From NCBI RefSeq assembly GCF_051014685.1, contig NW_027478390.1, forward strand, positions 1,772,501-1,836,500: a DNA stretch of 64,000 nucleotides. The letters run 5' to 3'. This document shows, piece by piece, positions 51,501-64,000 of this stretch. The DNA comes from Ptiloglossa arizonensis. Lineage: Eukaryota; Arthropoda; Insecta; Hymenoptera; Colletidae. Both the position numbers and the translations under genes were made by a program. How positions within the stretch are numbered: position 1 is the first letter of the stretch; each line of letters starts with the position of its first letter. The notes below the pieces were generated by a model. It did not search any database and had not been told where the DNA came from. It saw only the letters and a list, made by a program, of their open reading frames with translations.

Positions 51501-53530
51501 GTATTTTTCCCCTAGGCCATTGTAGTTATTGGTTTCGAGTATCAGATTTGCGAACATTTTGATGGTTTCTCAACCTGTCCTTAACTTCAAACTACCATAT
51601 CTCGCTAACGGATTGACGAACTCGAGAAATTCCTGTTGCATCTGAAAGTAGAAGCTCGCCCGATTGCAACGGTGTGTGAACTTTACCCCTAGGCCATTCG
51701 AGTTACTGGTTTCGAGTAATAGACTTGTGAAAATTTTTATGGTTTCTCAACCATTCCTTCACTTCAAACTCCTATATCTCGCTAACGGATTGAGGAAATC
51801 GACAAATTCCTGCTGCATCTGAAAGTAGAAACTCGCCCGATTACAACGGTATGTGTTTTTTTCCCCTAGGCCATTGTAGTTATTGGTTTCGAGTATCAGA
51901 CTTGCGAAAATTTTGATGGTTTCTCAACCATTCCTTAACTTCAAACTCCCATATCTCGCGAACGGATTGACGAACTCGAGAAATTCCAGTTGCATCTGAA
52001 AACAGAAACTCGCCCGATTACAACGGTATGCTTATTTTTGCCCTAGGCCATAGTAGTTATTGGTTTCGAGTATCAGACTTGCGAAAATATTGATGGTTTC
52101 TCAACCATTCCTTCACTTCAAACTCCTAAATCTCGCGAACGGATTGAGGAAATCGAGAAATTCCTGCTGCATCTGAAAGTAGAAACTCGCCCGATTACAA
52201 CGGTATGTGTATTTTTCCCCTAGGCCATTGTAGTTATTGGTTTCGAGTATCAGACTTGCGAAATTATGATGGTTTCTCAACCATTCCTTAACTTCCAACT
52301 CCCATATCTCGCAAACGGATTGACGAACTCGAGAAATTCCTGTTACATCCGGAAACAGAAACTCGCCCGATTACAAAGGTATGTGCATTCTAGCCCTAGG
52401 CCATAGTAGTTATTGGTATCGAGTATCAGACTTGCGGAAATTTTGATGGTTTCTACCATTCCTTCACTTCAAACTCCTATATCTCGCGAACGGATTGAGG
52501 AAATCGAGAAATTCCTGCTGCATCTGAAAGTAGAAACTCGACCGATTACAACGGTATGTGTATTTTTCCCCTAGGCCATTGTAGTTATTGGTTTCGAGTA
52601 TCAGACTTGCGAAATTATGATGGATTCTCAACCATTCCTTAACTTCCAACTCCCATATCTCGCAAACGGATTGACGAACTCGCGAAATTCCTGCTGCATC
52701 TGAAAACAGAAACTCGTCCGATTACAAAGGTACGTGTATGTTAGCCCTAGGCCATAGTAGTTATTGGTTTCGAGTATCAGACTTGCGAAAATTTTGATGG
52801 TTTCTCAACCATTCCTTCACTTCAAACTCCTATATCCCGCGAACGGATTGAGGAAATCGAGAAATTCCTGTTGCATCTGAAAGAAGAAACTCGCCCGATT
52901 ATAACGGTATGTGTATTTTTCCCCTAGGCCATTGTAGTTATTGGTTTCGAGTATCAGATTTGCGAACATTTTGATGGTTTCTCAACCTGTCCTTAACTTC
53001 AAACTACCATATCTCGCTAACGGATTGACGAACTCGAGAAATTCCTGTTGCATCTGAAAGTAGAAGCTCGCCCGATTGCAACGGTGTGTGAACTTTACCC
53101 CTAGGCCATTCGAGTTACTGGTTTCGAGTAATAGACATGTGAAAATTTTTATGGTTTCTCAACCATTCCTTCACTTCAAACTCCTATATCTCGCGAACGG
53201 ATTGAGGAAATCGACAAATTCCTGCTGCATCTGAAAGTAGAAACTCGCCCGATTACAACGGTATGTGTTTTTTTCCCCTAGGCCATTGTAGTTATTGGTT
53301 TCGAGTATCAGACTTGCGAAAATTTTGATGGTTTCTCAACCATTCCTTAACTTCAAACTCCCATATCTCGCGAACGGATTGACGAACTCGAGAAATTCCA
53401 GTTGCATCTGAAAACAGAAACTCGCCCGATTACAACGGTATGCTTATTTTTGCCCTAGGCCATAGTAGTTATTGGTTTCGAGTATCAGACTTGCGAAAAT
53501 ATTGATGGTTTCTCAACCATTCCTTCACTT
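48583..53530 (-). repeat. 14-monomer higher-order repeat, 2,471-bp period, two copies
   Basis: Blocks at 48,583-51,053 and 51,054-53,530 share the same ordered variants: ggttattggtatcgagtatc with cttgcggaaat, ggtacgtgtatgttagccct, and ttgcaacggtgtgtgaactt with gttactggtttcgagtaata. The offset is 2,471 bp, 14 x 176.5. Further partial copies follow to about 54,740. This is the main reason segmental copy 2 is longer than copy 1. Confidence 0.82.
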
Positions 53531-56500
53531 CAAACTCCTAAATCTCGCGAACGGATTGAGGAAATCGAGAAATTCCTGCTGCATCTGAAAGTAGAAACTC
53601 GCCCGATTACAACGGTATGTGTGTTTTTCCCCTAGGCCATTGTAGTTATTGGTTTCGAGTATCAGACTTGCGAAATTATGATGGATTCTCAACCATTCCT
53701 TAACTTCCAACTCCCATATCTCGCAAACGGATTGACGAACTCGCGAAATTCCTGCTGCATCTGAAAACAGAAACTCGTCCGATTACAAAGGTACGTGTAT
53801 GTTAGCCCTAGGCCATAGTAGTTATTGGTTTCGAGTATCAGACTTGCGAAAATTTTGATGGTTTCTCAACCATTCCTTAACTTCAAACTCCCATATCTCG
53901 CGAACGGATTGACGAACTCGAGAAATTCCTGTTGCATCTGAAAACAGAAACTCGCCCGATTACAACGGTATGTTTATTTTTGCCCTAGGCCATAGTAGTT
54001 ATTGGTTTCGAGTATCAGACTTGCGAAAATATTGATGGTTTCTCAACCATTCCTTCACTTCAAACTCCTAAATCTCGCGAACGGATTGAGGAAATCGAGA
54101 AATTCCTGCTGCATCTGAAAGTAGAAACTCGCCCGATTACAACGGTATGTGTATTTTTCCCCTAGGCCATTGTAGTTATTGGTTTCGAGTATCAGACTTG
54201 CGAAATTATGATGGTTTCTCAACCATTCCTTAACTTCCAACTCCCATATCTCGCAAACGGATTGACGAACTCGAGAAATTCCTGTTACATCCGGAAACAG
54301 AAACTCGCCCGATTACAAAGGTATGTGCATTCTAGCCCTAGGCCATAGTAGTTATTGGTATCGAGTATCAGACTTGCGGAAATTTTGATGGTTTCTACCA
54401 CTCCTTCACTTCAAACTCCTATATCTCGCGAACGGATTGAGGAAATCGAGAAATTCCTGCTGCATCTGAAAGTAGAAACTCGACCGATTACAACGGTATG
54501 TGTATTTTTCCCCTAGGCCATTGTAGTTATTGGTTTCGAGTATCAGACTTGCGAAATTATGATGGATTCTCAACCATTCCTTAACTTCCAACTCCCATAT
54601 CTCGCAAACGGATTGACGAACTCGCGAAATTCCTGCTGCATCTGAAAACAGAAACTCGTCCGATTACAAAGGTACGTGTATGTTAGCCCTAGGCCATAGT
54701 AGTTATTGGTTTCGAGTATCAGACTTGCGAAAATTTTGATGGTTTCTCAACCATTCCTTAACTTCAAACTCCCATATCTCGCGAACGGATTGACGAACTC
54801 GAGAAATTCCTGTTGCATCTGAAAACAGAAACTCGCCCGATTACAACGGTATGTTTATTTTTGCCCTAGGCCATAGTAGTTATTGGTTTCGAGTATCAGA
54901 CTTGCGAAAATATTGATGGTTTCTCAACCATTCCTTCACTTCAAACTCCTATATCTCGCGAACGGATTGAGGAAATCGAGAAATTCCTGCTGCATCTGAA
55001 AGTTGAAACTCGCCCGATTACAACGGTATGTGTATTTTTCCCCTAGGCCATTGTAGTTATTGGTTTCGAGTATCAGACTTGCGACAATTTTGATGGTTTC
55101 TCAACTATTCCTTAACTTCAAACTCCCATATCTCGCAAACGGATTGACGAACTCGAGAAATTCCTGTTGCATCTGAAAACAGAAACTCGCCCGATTACAA
55201 CGGTATGTTTATTTTTGCCCTAGGCTATAGTAGTTACTGGTTTCGAGTATCAGACTTGCGAAAATATTGATGGTTTCTCAACCATTCCTTCACTTCAAAC
55301 TCCTATATCCCGCGAACGGATTGAGGAAATCGAGAAATTCCTGTTGCATCTGAAAGAAGAAACTCGCCCGATTACAACGGTATGTGTATTTTTGCCCTAG
55401 GCCGTAGTAGTTATTGGTTTCGAGTATCAGACTTGCGAAAATTTTGATGGTTTCTCAACCATTCCTTAACTTCAAACTCCCATATCTCGCGAACGGATTG
55501 ACGAACTCGAGAAATTCCAGTTGCATCTGAAAGAAGAAACTCGCCCGATTACAAAGGTATGTTTATTTTTGCCCTAGGCCGTAGTAGTTATTGGTTTCGA
55601 GTATCAGACTTGCGAAAATTTTGATGGTTTCTCAACCATTCCTTAACTTCAAACTCCCATATCTCGCGAACGGATTGACGAACTCGAGAAATTCCAGTTG
55701 CATCTGAAAGAAGAAACTCGCCCGATTACAAAGGTATGTTTATTTTTGCCCTAGGCCATAGTAGTTATTGGTTTCGAGTATCAGACTTGCGAAAATATTG
55801 ATGGTTTCTCAACCATTCCTTCACTTCAAACTCCTATATCTCGCGAACGGATTGAGGAAATCGAGAAATTCCTGCTGCATCTGAAAGTTGAAACTCGCCC
55901 GATTACAACGGTATGTGTATTTTTCCCCTAGGCCATTGTAGTTATTGGTTTCGAGTATCAGACTTGCGACAATTTTGATGGTTTCTCAACCATTCCTTAA
56001 CTTCAAACTCCCATATCTCGCAAACGGATTGACGAACTCGAGAAATTCCTGTTGCATCTGAAAACAGAAACTCGCCCGATTACAACGGTATGTTTATTTT
56101 TGCCCTAGGCCATAGTAGTTACTGGTTTCGAGTATCAGACTTGCGAAAATATTGATGGTTTCTCAACCATTCCTTCACTTCAAACTCCTATATCCCGCGA
56201 ACGGATTGAGGAAATCGAGAAATGCCTGCTGCATCAGAAAGTAGAAACTCGCCCGATTACAACGGTATGTGTATTTTTCCCCTAGGCCATTGTTGTTATT
56301 GGTTTCGAGTATCAGACTTGCGAAAATATTGATGGGTTCTCAACCATTCCTTCACTTCAAACTCCTATATCTCGCGAACGGATTGAGGAAATCGAGAAAT
56401 TCCTGCTGCATCTGAAAGTTGAAACTCGCCCGATTACAACGGTATGTGTATTTTTCCCCTAGGCCATTGTAGTTATTGGTTTCGAGTATCAGACCTGCGA

Positions 56501-59500
56501 AAATTTTGATGGTTTCTCTACCATTCCTTCACTTGAAACAGCTATATCTCGCGAACGGATTGAGGAAATCGAGAAATTCCTGTTGCATCTGAAAGAAGAA
56601 ACTCGCCCGATGGCAACGGTGTGTGAACTTTTCCCCTAGGCCATTCGAGTTATTGCTTTTGAGTATTAGACTTGAGAAAACTTTTATGGTTTCTCAACCA
56701 TTCCTTCACTTCAAACTCCTATATCTCGCGAACGGATTGAGGAAATCGAGAAATTCCTGTTGCATCTGAAAGAAGAAACTCGCCCGATTACAACGGTATG
56801 TGTATTTTTCCCCTAGGCCATTGTAGTTATTGGTTTCGAGTATCAGACTTGCGAAAATATTGATGGTTTCTCAACCATTCCTTCACTTCAAACTCCTATA
56901 TCTCGCGAACGGATTGAGGAAATCGAGAAATTCCTGTTGCATCTGAAAGAAGAAACTCGCCTGATTACAACGGTATTTGTATTCTTCCCCTAGGCCATTG
57001 TAGTTACTGGTTTCGAGTATCAGACTTGCGAAAATATTGATGGTTTCTCAACCATTCCTTCACTTCAAACTCCTATATCTCGCGAACGGATTGAGGAAAT
57101 CGAGAAATTCCTGTTGCATCTGAAAGTAGAAGCTCGCCCGATTGCAACGGTGTGTGAACTTTTCCCCTAGGCCATTCGAGTTATTGGTTTCGAGTATTAG
57201 ACTTGTGAAAATTGTTATGGTTTCTCAAACCATTCCTTCACTTCAAACTCCTATATCTCGCGAACGGATTGAGGAAATCGAGAAATTGCTGCTGCATCTG
57301 AAAGTAGAAACTCGCCCGATTACAACGGTATGTGTATTTTTCCCCTAGGCCATTGTAGTTATTGGTTTCGAGTATCAGACTTGCGAAAATTTTGATGGTT
57401 TCCCAACCATTCCTTAACTTCAAACTCCCATATCTCGCAAACGGATTGACGAACTCGAGAAATTCCTGTTGCATCTGAAAACAGAAAACTCGCCCGATTA
57501 CAACGGTATGTGTATTTTTGCCCTAGGCCGTAGTAGTTATTGGTTTCGAGTATCAGACCTGCGAAAATTTTGATGGTTTCTACCATTCCCTAACTTCAAA
57601 CTCCCATATCTCGCGAACGGATTGACGAACTCGAGAAATTCCTGTTGCATCTGAAAGAAGAAACTCGCCCGATTACAACGGTATGTGTATTTTTGCCCTA
57701 GGCCATAATAGTTATTGGTTTCGAGTATCCGACTTACGAAAATATTGATGGTTTCTCAACCATTCCTTCACTTCAAACTCCTATATCTCGCGAATAGGAT
57801 TGAGGAATTCGAGAAATTCCTGTTGCATCTGAAAACAGAAACTCGCCCGATTACAAAGGTCTGTGTATTTTGCCCTAGGCCGTAGTAGTTATTGGTTTCG
57901 AGTATTAGACTTGTGAAAATTTTTATGGTTTCTCAACCATTGCTTCACTTCAAACTGCTATATCTCGCGAACGGATTGACGAACTCGAGAAATTCCTGTT
58001 GCATCTGAAAACAGAAACTCGCCCGATTACAACGGTATGTGTATTTTTGCCCTAGGCCGTAGTAGTTATTGGTTTCGAGTATCAGACTTGCGAAAATATT
58101 GATGGTTTCTCAACCATTCCTTCACTTCAAACTCCTATATCTCGCGAACGGATTGAGGAAATCGAGAAATTCCTGTTGCATCTGAAAGAAGAAACTCGCC
58201 CGATTACAACGGTATGTTAATTTTTTCCCTAGGCTAATGTAGTTATTGGTTTCGAGTATCAGACTTGCGAATATTTGATGGTTTCTCAAACATTCCTTAA
58301 CTTCAAACTCCCATATCTCGCAAACGGATTGACGAACTCGAGAAATTCCTGTTGCAATCTGAAAACAGAAACTCGCCCGATTACAACGGTATGTGTGTTT
58401 TTGCCCTAGGCCGTAGTAGTTATTGGTTTCGAGTATCAGACCTGCGAAAATTTGATGGTTATCTACCATTCCTTCACTTCAAACTCGTATATCTCGCGAA
58501 CGGATTGAGGAAATCGAGAAATTCCTGTTGCGTCTGAAAGAAGAAGCTCGCCCGATGGCAACGGTGTGTGAACTTTTCCCCTAGGCCATTCGAGTTATTG
58601 GTTTCGAGTATTAGACTTGAGAAAACTTTTATGGTTTCTCTACCATTCCTACACTTCAAACTCCTATATCTCGCGAACGGATTGAGGAAATCGAGAAATT
58701 CCTGTTGCATCTGAAAGAAGAAACTCGACCGATTACAACGGTATGTGTATTTTTCCCCTAGGCCATTGTAGTTACTGGTTTCGAGTATCAGACTTGCGAA
58801 AATATTAATGGTTTCTCAACCATTCCTTCACTTCAAACTCCTATATCTCGCGAACGGATTGAGGAAATCGAGAAATTCCTGCTGCATCTGAAAGTAGAAA
58901 CGCGCCCGATTGCAACGGTATGTGTATTTTTGCCCTAGGCCGTAGTAGTTATTGGTTTCGAGTATCAGACCTGCGAAAATTTTGATGGTTTCTACCATTC
59001 CCTAACTTCAAACTCCCATATCTCGCGAACGGATTGACGAACTCGAGAAATTCCTGTTGCATCTGAAAGAAGAAACTCGCCCGATTACAACGGTATGTAT
59101 ATTTTTGCCCTAGGCCATAGTAGTTATTGGTTTCGAGTATCAGACTTGCGAAAATATTGATGGTTTCTCAACCATTCCTTCACTTCAAACTCGTATATCT
59201 CGCGAACGGATTGAGGAATTCGAGAAATTCCTGTTGCATCTGAAAACAGAAACTCGCCCGATTACAAAGGTCTGTGTATTTTTGCCCTAGGCCATAGTAG
59301 TTATTGGTTTCGAGTATCAGACTTGCGAAAATTTTGATGGTTTCTACCATTCCCTAACTTCAAACTCCCATATCTGGCGAACGGATTGACGAACTCGAGA
59401 AATTCCTGTTGCATCTGAAAGAAGAAACTCGCCCGATTACAACGGTATGTTTATTTTTGCCCTAGGCCATAGTAGTTATTGGTTTCGAGTATCAGACTTG

Positions 59501-62500
59501 CGAAAATATTGATGGTTTCTCAACCATTCCTTCACTTCAAACTCCTATATCTCGCGAACGGATTGAGGAAATCGAGAAATTCCTGTTGCATCTGAAAGAA
59601 GAAACTCGCCCGATTACAAAGGTATGTGTATTTGTCCCCTAGGCCATTCGAGTTATTGGTTTCGAGTATTAGACTTGTGAAAACTTTTATGGTTTCTCAA
59701 CCATTCCTTCACTTCAAACTCCTATATCTCGCGAAAAGGTTGAGGAAATCGAGAAATTCCTGCTGCATCTGAAAGTAGAAACTCGCCCGATTACAACGGT
59801 ATGTGTATTTTTCCCCTAGGCCATTGTAGTTACTGGTTTCGAGTATCAGACTTGCGAAAATATTGATGGTTTCTCAACCATTCCTTCACTTCGAACTCCT
59901 ATATCTCGCGAACGGATTGAGGAAATCGAGAAATTCCTGTTGCATCTGAAAGAAGAAACTCGCCTGATTACAACGGTATGTGTATTTTTCCCCTAGGCCA
60001 TTGTAGTTACTGGTTTCGAGTATCAGACTTGCGAAAATATTGATGGTTTCTCAACCATTCCTTCACTTCAAACTCCTATATCGCGCGAACGGATTGAGGA
60101 AATCGAGAAATTCCTGTTGCATCTGAAAGTAGAAGCTCGCCCGATTGCAACGGTGTGTGAACTTTTCCCCTAGGCCATTCGAGTTATTGGTTTCGAGTAT
60201 TAGACTTGTGAAAATTTTTATGGTTTCTCAACCATTCCTTCACTTCAAACTCCTATATCTCGCGAACGGATTGAGGAAATCGAGAAATTCCTGCTGCATC
60301 TGAAAGTAGAATCTCGCCCGATTACAACGGTATGTGTATTTTTCCCCTAGGCCATTGTAGTTATTGGTTTCGAGTATCAGACTTGCGAACATTTTGATGG
60401 TTTCTCAACCATTCCTTAACTTCAAACTCCCATATCTCGCAAACGGATTGACGTACTCGAGATATTCCTGTTGCATCTGAAAACAGAAACTCGCCCGATT
60501 ACAACGGTATGTGTATTTTTGCCCTAGGCCGTAGTAGTTATTGTTTTCGAGTATCAGACTTGCGAAAGTTTTGATGGTTTCTCTACCATTCCTTCACTTG
60601 AAACAGCTATATCTCGCGAACGGATTGAGGAAATCGAGAAATTCCTGTTGCATCTGAAAGAAGAAGCTCGCCCGATGGCAACGGTGTGTGAACTTTTCCC
60701 CTAGGCCATTCGAGTTATTGGTTTCGAGTATTAGACTTGAGAAAACTTTTATGGTTTCTCAACCATTCCTTCACTTCAAACTCCTATATCTCGCGAACGG
60801 ATTGAGGAAATCGAGAAATTCCTGCTGCATCTGAAAGTAGAAACTCGCCTGATTACAACGGTATGTATATTTTTCCCCTAGGCCATTGTAGTTACTGGTT
60901 TCGAGTATCAGACTTGCGAAAATATTGATGGTTTCTCAACCACTCCTTCACATCAAACTCCTATATCTCGCGAACGGATTCAGGAAATCGAGAAATTCCT
61001 GCGGCATCCGAAAGTAGAAACTCGCCCGATTACAACGGTATGTGTATTTTCCCCCTAGGCCATTGTAGTTATTGGTTTCGAGTATCAGACTTGCGAATAT
61101 TTTGATGGTTTCTCAAACATTCCTTAACTTCAAACTCCCATATCTCGCAAACGGATTGACGAACTCGAGAAATTCCTGTTGCATCTGAAAACAGAAACTC
61201 GCCCGATTACAACGGTATGTGTGTTTTTGCCCTAGGCCGTAGTAGTTATTGGTTTCGAGTATCAGACCTGCGAAAATTTTGATGGTTTCTCTACCATTCC
61301 TTCACTTGAAACAGCTATATCTCGCGAACGGATTGAGGAAATCGAGAAATTCCTGTTGCATCTGAAAGAAGAAGCTCGCCCGATGGCAACGGTGTGTGAA
61401 CATTTCCCCTAGGACATTCGAGTTATTGGTTTCGAGTATTAGACTTGAGAAAACTTTTATGGTTTCTCAACCATTCCTTCACTTCAAACTCCTATATCTC
61501 GCGAACGGATTGAGGAAATCGAGAAATTCCTTATGCATCTGAAAGAAGAAACTCGCCCGATTACAACGGTATGTATATTTTTCCCCTAGGCCATTGTAGT
61601 TACTGGTTTCGAGTATCAGACTTGCGAAAATATTGATGGTTTCTCAACCATTCCTTCACTTCAAACTCCTATATCTCGCGAACGGATTCAGGAATTCGAG
61701 AAATTCCTGCGGCATCTGAAAGTAGAAACTCGCCCGATTACAACGGTATGTGTATTTTCCCCCTAGGCCATTGTAGTTACTGGTTTCGAGTATCAGACTT
61801 GCGAAAATATTGATGGTTTCTCAACCATTCCTTCACTTCAAACTCCTATATCTCGCGAACGGATTGAGGAAATCGAGAAATTCCTGTTGCATCTGAAAAC
61901 AGAAACTCGCCCGATTACAACGGTATGTGTATTTTTCCCCTAGGCCATTGTAGTTACTGGTTTCGAGTATCAGACTTGCGAAAATATTGATGGTTTCTCA
62001 ACCATTCCTTAACCTTCAACTCCCATATCTCGCGAACGGATTGAGGAAATCGAGAAATTCCTGTTGCATCTGAAAGAAGAAACTCGCCCTATTACAACGG
62101 TATGAGTATTTTTCCCCTAGGCCATTGCAGTTACTGGTTTCGAGTATCAGACTTGCGAAAATATTGATTGGTTCTCAACCATTCCTTCACTTCAAACTCC
62201 TACATCTCGCGAACGGATTGAAGAAATCGAGAAATTCCTGTTGCAACTGAAAACAGAAACTCGCCCGATTATAACGGTATGTGTATTTTCGCCCTAGGCC
62301 GTAGTAGTTATTGGTTTCGAGTATCAGACTTGCGAGAATTTTGATGGTTTCTCTACCATTCCTTAACTTCAAACTCCCATATCTCGCGAACGGATTGAAG
62401 AAATCGAGAAATTCCTGTTGCATCTGAAAACAGAAACTCGCCCGATCACAAAGGTCTGTGTATTTTTGTCCTAGGCCATAGTAGTTATTGGTTTCGAGTA

Positions 62501-64000
62501 TCAAACTTGCGAAAATTTTGATGGTTTCTCAACCATTTCTTCACTTCAAACTCCTATATCTCGCGAACGGATTGAGGAAATCGAGAAATTCCTGTTGCAT
62601 CTGAAAGAAGAAACTCTCCCGATTACAACGGCATGTTTATTTTTGCCCTAGGCCAATGTAGTTATTGGTTTCGAGTATCAGAATTGCGAACATTTTGATG
62701 GTTTCTCAACCATTCCTTAACTTCAAACTACCATATCTCGCGAACGGATTGACGAACTCGAGAAATTCCTGTTGCATCTGATAGAAGAAGCTCGCCCGAT
62801 GGCAACGGTGTGTGAACTTTTCCCCCAGGCCATTCGAGTTATTGGTTTCGAGTATTAGACTTGAGAAAACTTTTATGGTTTCTCAACCATTCCTTCACTT
62901 CAAACTCCTATATCTCGCGAACGGATTGAGGAAATCGAGAAATTCCTTATGCATCTGAAAGAAGAAGCTCGCCCAATGGCAACGGTGTGTGAACTTTTCC
63001 CCTAGGCCATTCGAGTTATTGGTTTCGAGTATCAGACTTGCGAAAATATTGATGGTTTCTCAAACATTCCTTCACTTCAAACTCCTATATCTCGCGAACG
63101 GATTGAGGAAATCGAGAAATTCCTGTTGCATCTGAAAGAAGAAACTCGCCCGATTACAACGGTATGTATATTTTTCTCCTAGGCCGTTGTAGTTACTGGT
63201 TTCGAGTATCAGACTTGCGAATATTTTGATGGTTTCTCAAACATTCCTTAACTTCAAACTCCCATATCTCGCAAATGGATTGACGAACTCGAGAAATACC
63301 TGTTGTATCTGAAAACAGAAACTCGCCCGATTACAATGGTATGTGTGTTTTTGCACTAGGCCGTAGTAGTTATTGGTTTCGAGTATCAGACCTGCGAAAA
63401 TTTTGATGGTTTCTCTACCATTCCTTCACTTCAAACTCGTATATCTCGCGAACGGATTGAGGAAATCGAGAAATTCCTGTTGCATCTGAAAGAAGAAGCT
63501 CGCCCAATGGCAACGGTGTGTGAACTTTTCCCCTAGGCCATTCGAGTTATTGGTTTCGAGTATTAGACTTGAGAAAACTTTTATGATTTCTCAACCATTC
63601 CTTCACTTCAAACTCCTATATCTCGCGAACGGATTGAGGAAATCGAGAAATTCCTGCTGCATCTGAAAGTAGAAACACGCCCGATTACAACGGTATGTTT
63701 ATTTTTCCCCTAGGCCATTGTAGTTACTGGTTTTGAGTATCAGACTTGCGAAAATATTGATGGTTTTTCAACCATTCCTTCACTTCAAACTCCTATATCT
63801 CGCGAACGGATTGAGGAAATCGAGAAATTCCTGTTGCATCTGAAAACAGAAACTCGCCCGATTACAACGGTATGTGTATTTTTGCCCTAGGCCGTAGTAG
63901 TTATTGGTTTCGAGTATCAGACCTGCGAAAATTTTGATGGTTTCTCTACCATTCCTTAACTTCAAACTACCATATCTCGCGAACGGATTGACGAACTCGA

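Larger units (their letters stand above)
41674..56690 (-). repeat. Segmental repeat unit, copy 2, internally expanded
   Basis: This copy starts like copy 1 and ends with a block (about 54,745-56,690) matching the end of copy 1, for example the shared ggctatagtagttactgg variant and the shared cgatggcaacggtgtgtgaa block. It is ~4 kb longer, because the interval about 48,583-53,530 was amplified as a 2.47-kb 14-mer repeat. Boundaries are approximate. Confidence 0.75.
24305..64000 (-). repeat. Right satellite array, same family in opposite orientation
   Basis: About 225 monomers of the same satellite run head to tail on the minus strand. Plus-strand landmarks are gcccgattacaacggtatg, ccctaggccattgtag, ggtttcgagtatcagacttg, tggtttctcaaccattcctt, actcctatatctcgcgaacg and gagaaattcctgttgcatct. 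The mean period is slightly under 177 bp (10,953 bp for 62 monomers). Monomers of subfamilies A, B and C are mixed, and several higher-order repeats are visible. No unique DNA interrupts the array, and it runs off the window edge. From about 56,690 to 64,000 it is mostly A-type monomers with shorter-range mosaic repeats. Confidence 0.97.

Noticed and set aside
24305..64000. CRISPR-like array
   Set aside because: The regular units are contiguous monomers of ~177 bp with no unique spacers, and the host is eukaryotic.

Overview
The window is a eukaryotic nuclear satellite domain with a decayed mitochondrial insertion (NUMT) at its core. I find no intact protein-coding gene. The mitochondrial pieces read in the invertebrate mitochondrial code (TGA=Trp, ATA=Met, AGA=Ser). 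They keep the insect order nad2 - cox1 - trnL2(UAA) - cox2 - trnK. Their predicted proteins look hymenopteran and, from memory of the family, most like bee mitochondrial proteins. A bee or related hymenopteran is an inference, not something the sequence proves.

Layout. (1) Positions 1-16,567 hold about 94 head-to-tail copies of a ~177-bp satellite monomer, plus orientation. Higher-order repeats of 13, 11 and 20 monomers are visible. The last ~1.9 kb is enriched in a divergent monomer family (B). (2) 16,568-18,179 is a C/T-rich minisatellite, 8-bp units grading into a 20-bp compound unit. (3) 18,181-21,466 is the NUMT: a nad2 remnant that stays open, cox1 with two in-frame stops, a tRNA-Leu copy, cox2 with a frameshifting deletion, and a tRNA-Lys that stops inside its acceptor stem. 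(4) ~21,467-22,732 is non-mitochondrial AT-rich DNA. It holds a ~290-bp element duplicated at ~541 bp spacing, each copy with a TATA-like box, and two insect CTCF-like motifs. (5) 22,733-23,460 is an inverted, more decayed second copy of the nad2 segment. (6) 23,461-24,304 is the minisatellite inverted. (7) 24,305-64,000 is the satellite in the opposite orientation, about 225 monomers. It contains a ~10.95-kb tandem segmental duplication, a ~2.47-kb 14-mer repeat and a ~1.41-kb 8-mer repeat.

The whole window is therefore one large inverted structure: satellite > minisatellite > nad2, a unique spacer of ~3.8 kb, then nad2 < minisatellite < satellite. The arms differ by several percent and in length, so this is an old inverted duplication rather than an exact fold-back copy.

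The most notable signal is a 17-bp motif in most monomers that matches 12 of 17 positions of the mammalian CENP-B box, including 7 of the 9 core positions. With megabase-style satellite organisation, higher-order repeats and an orientation switch, this suggests centromeric or pericentromeric DNA. That remains an inference. Coordinates of repeat units were judged by eye and are approximate to a few tens of bases unless a precise motif is given.
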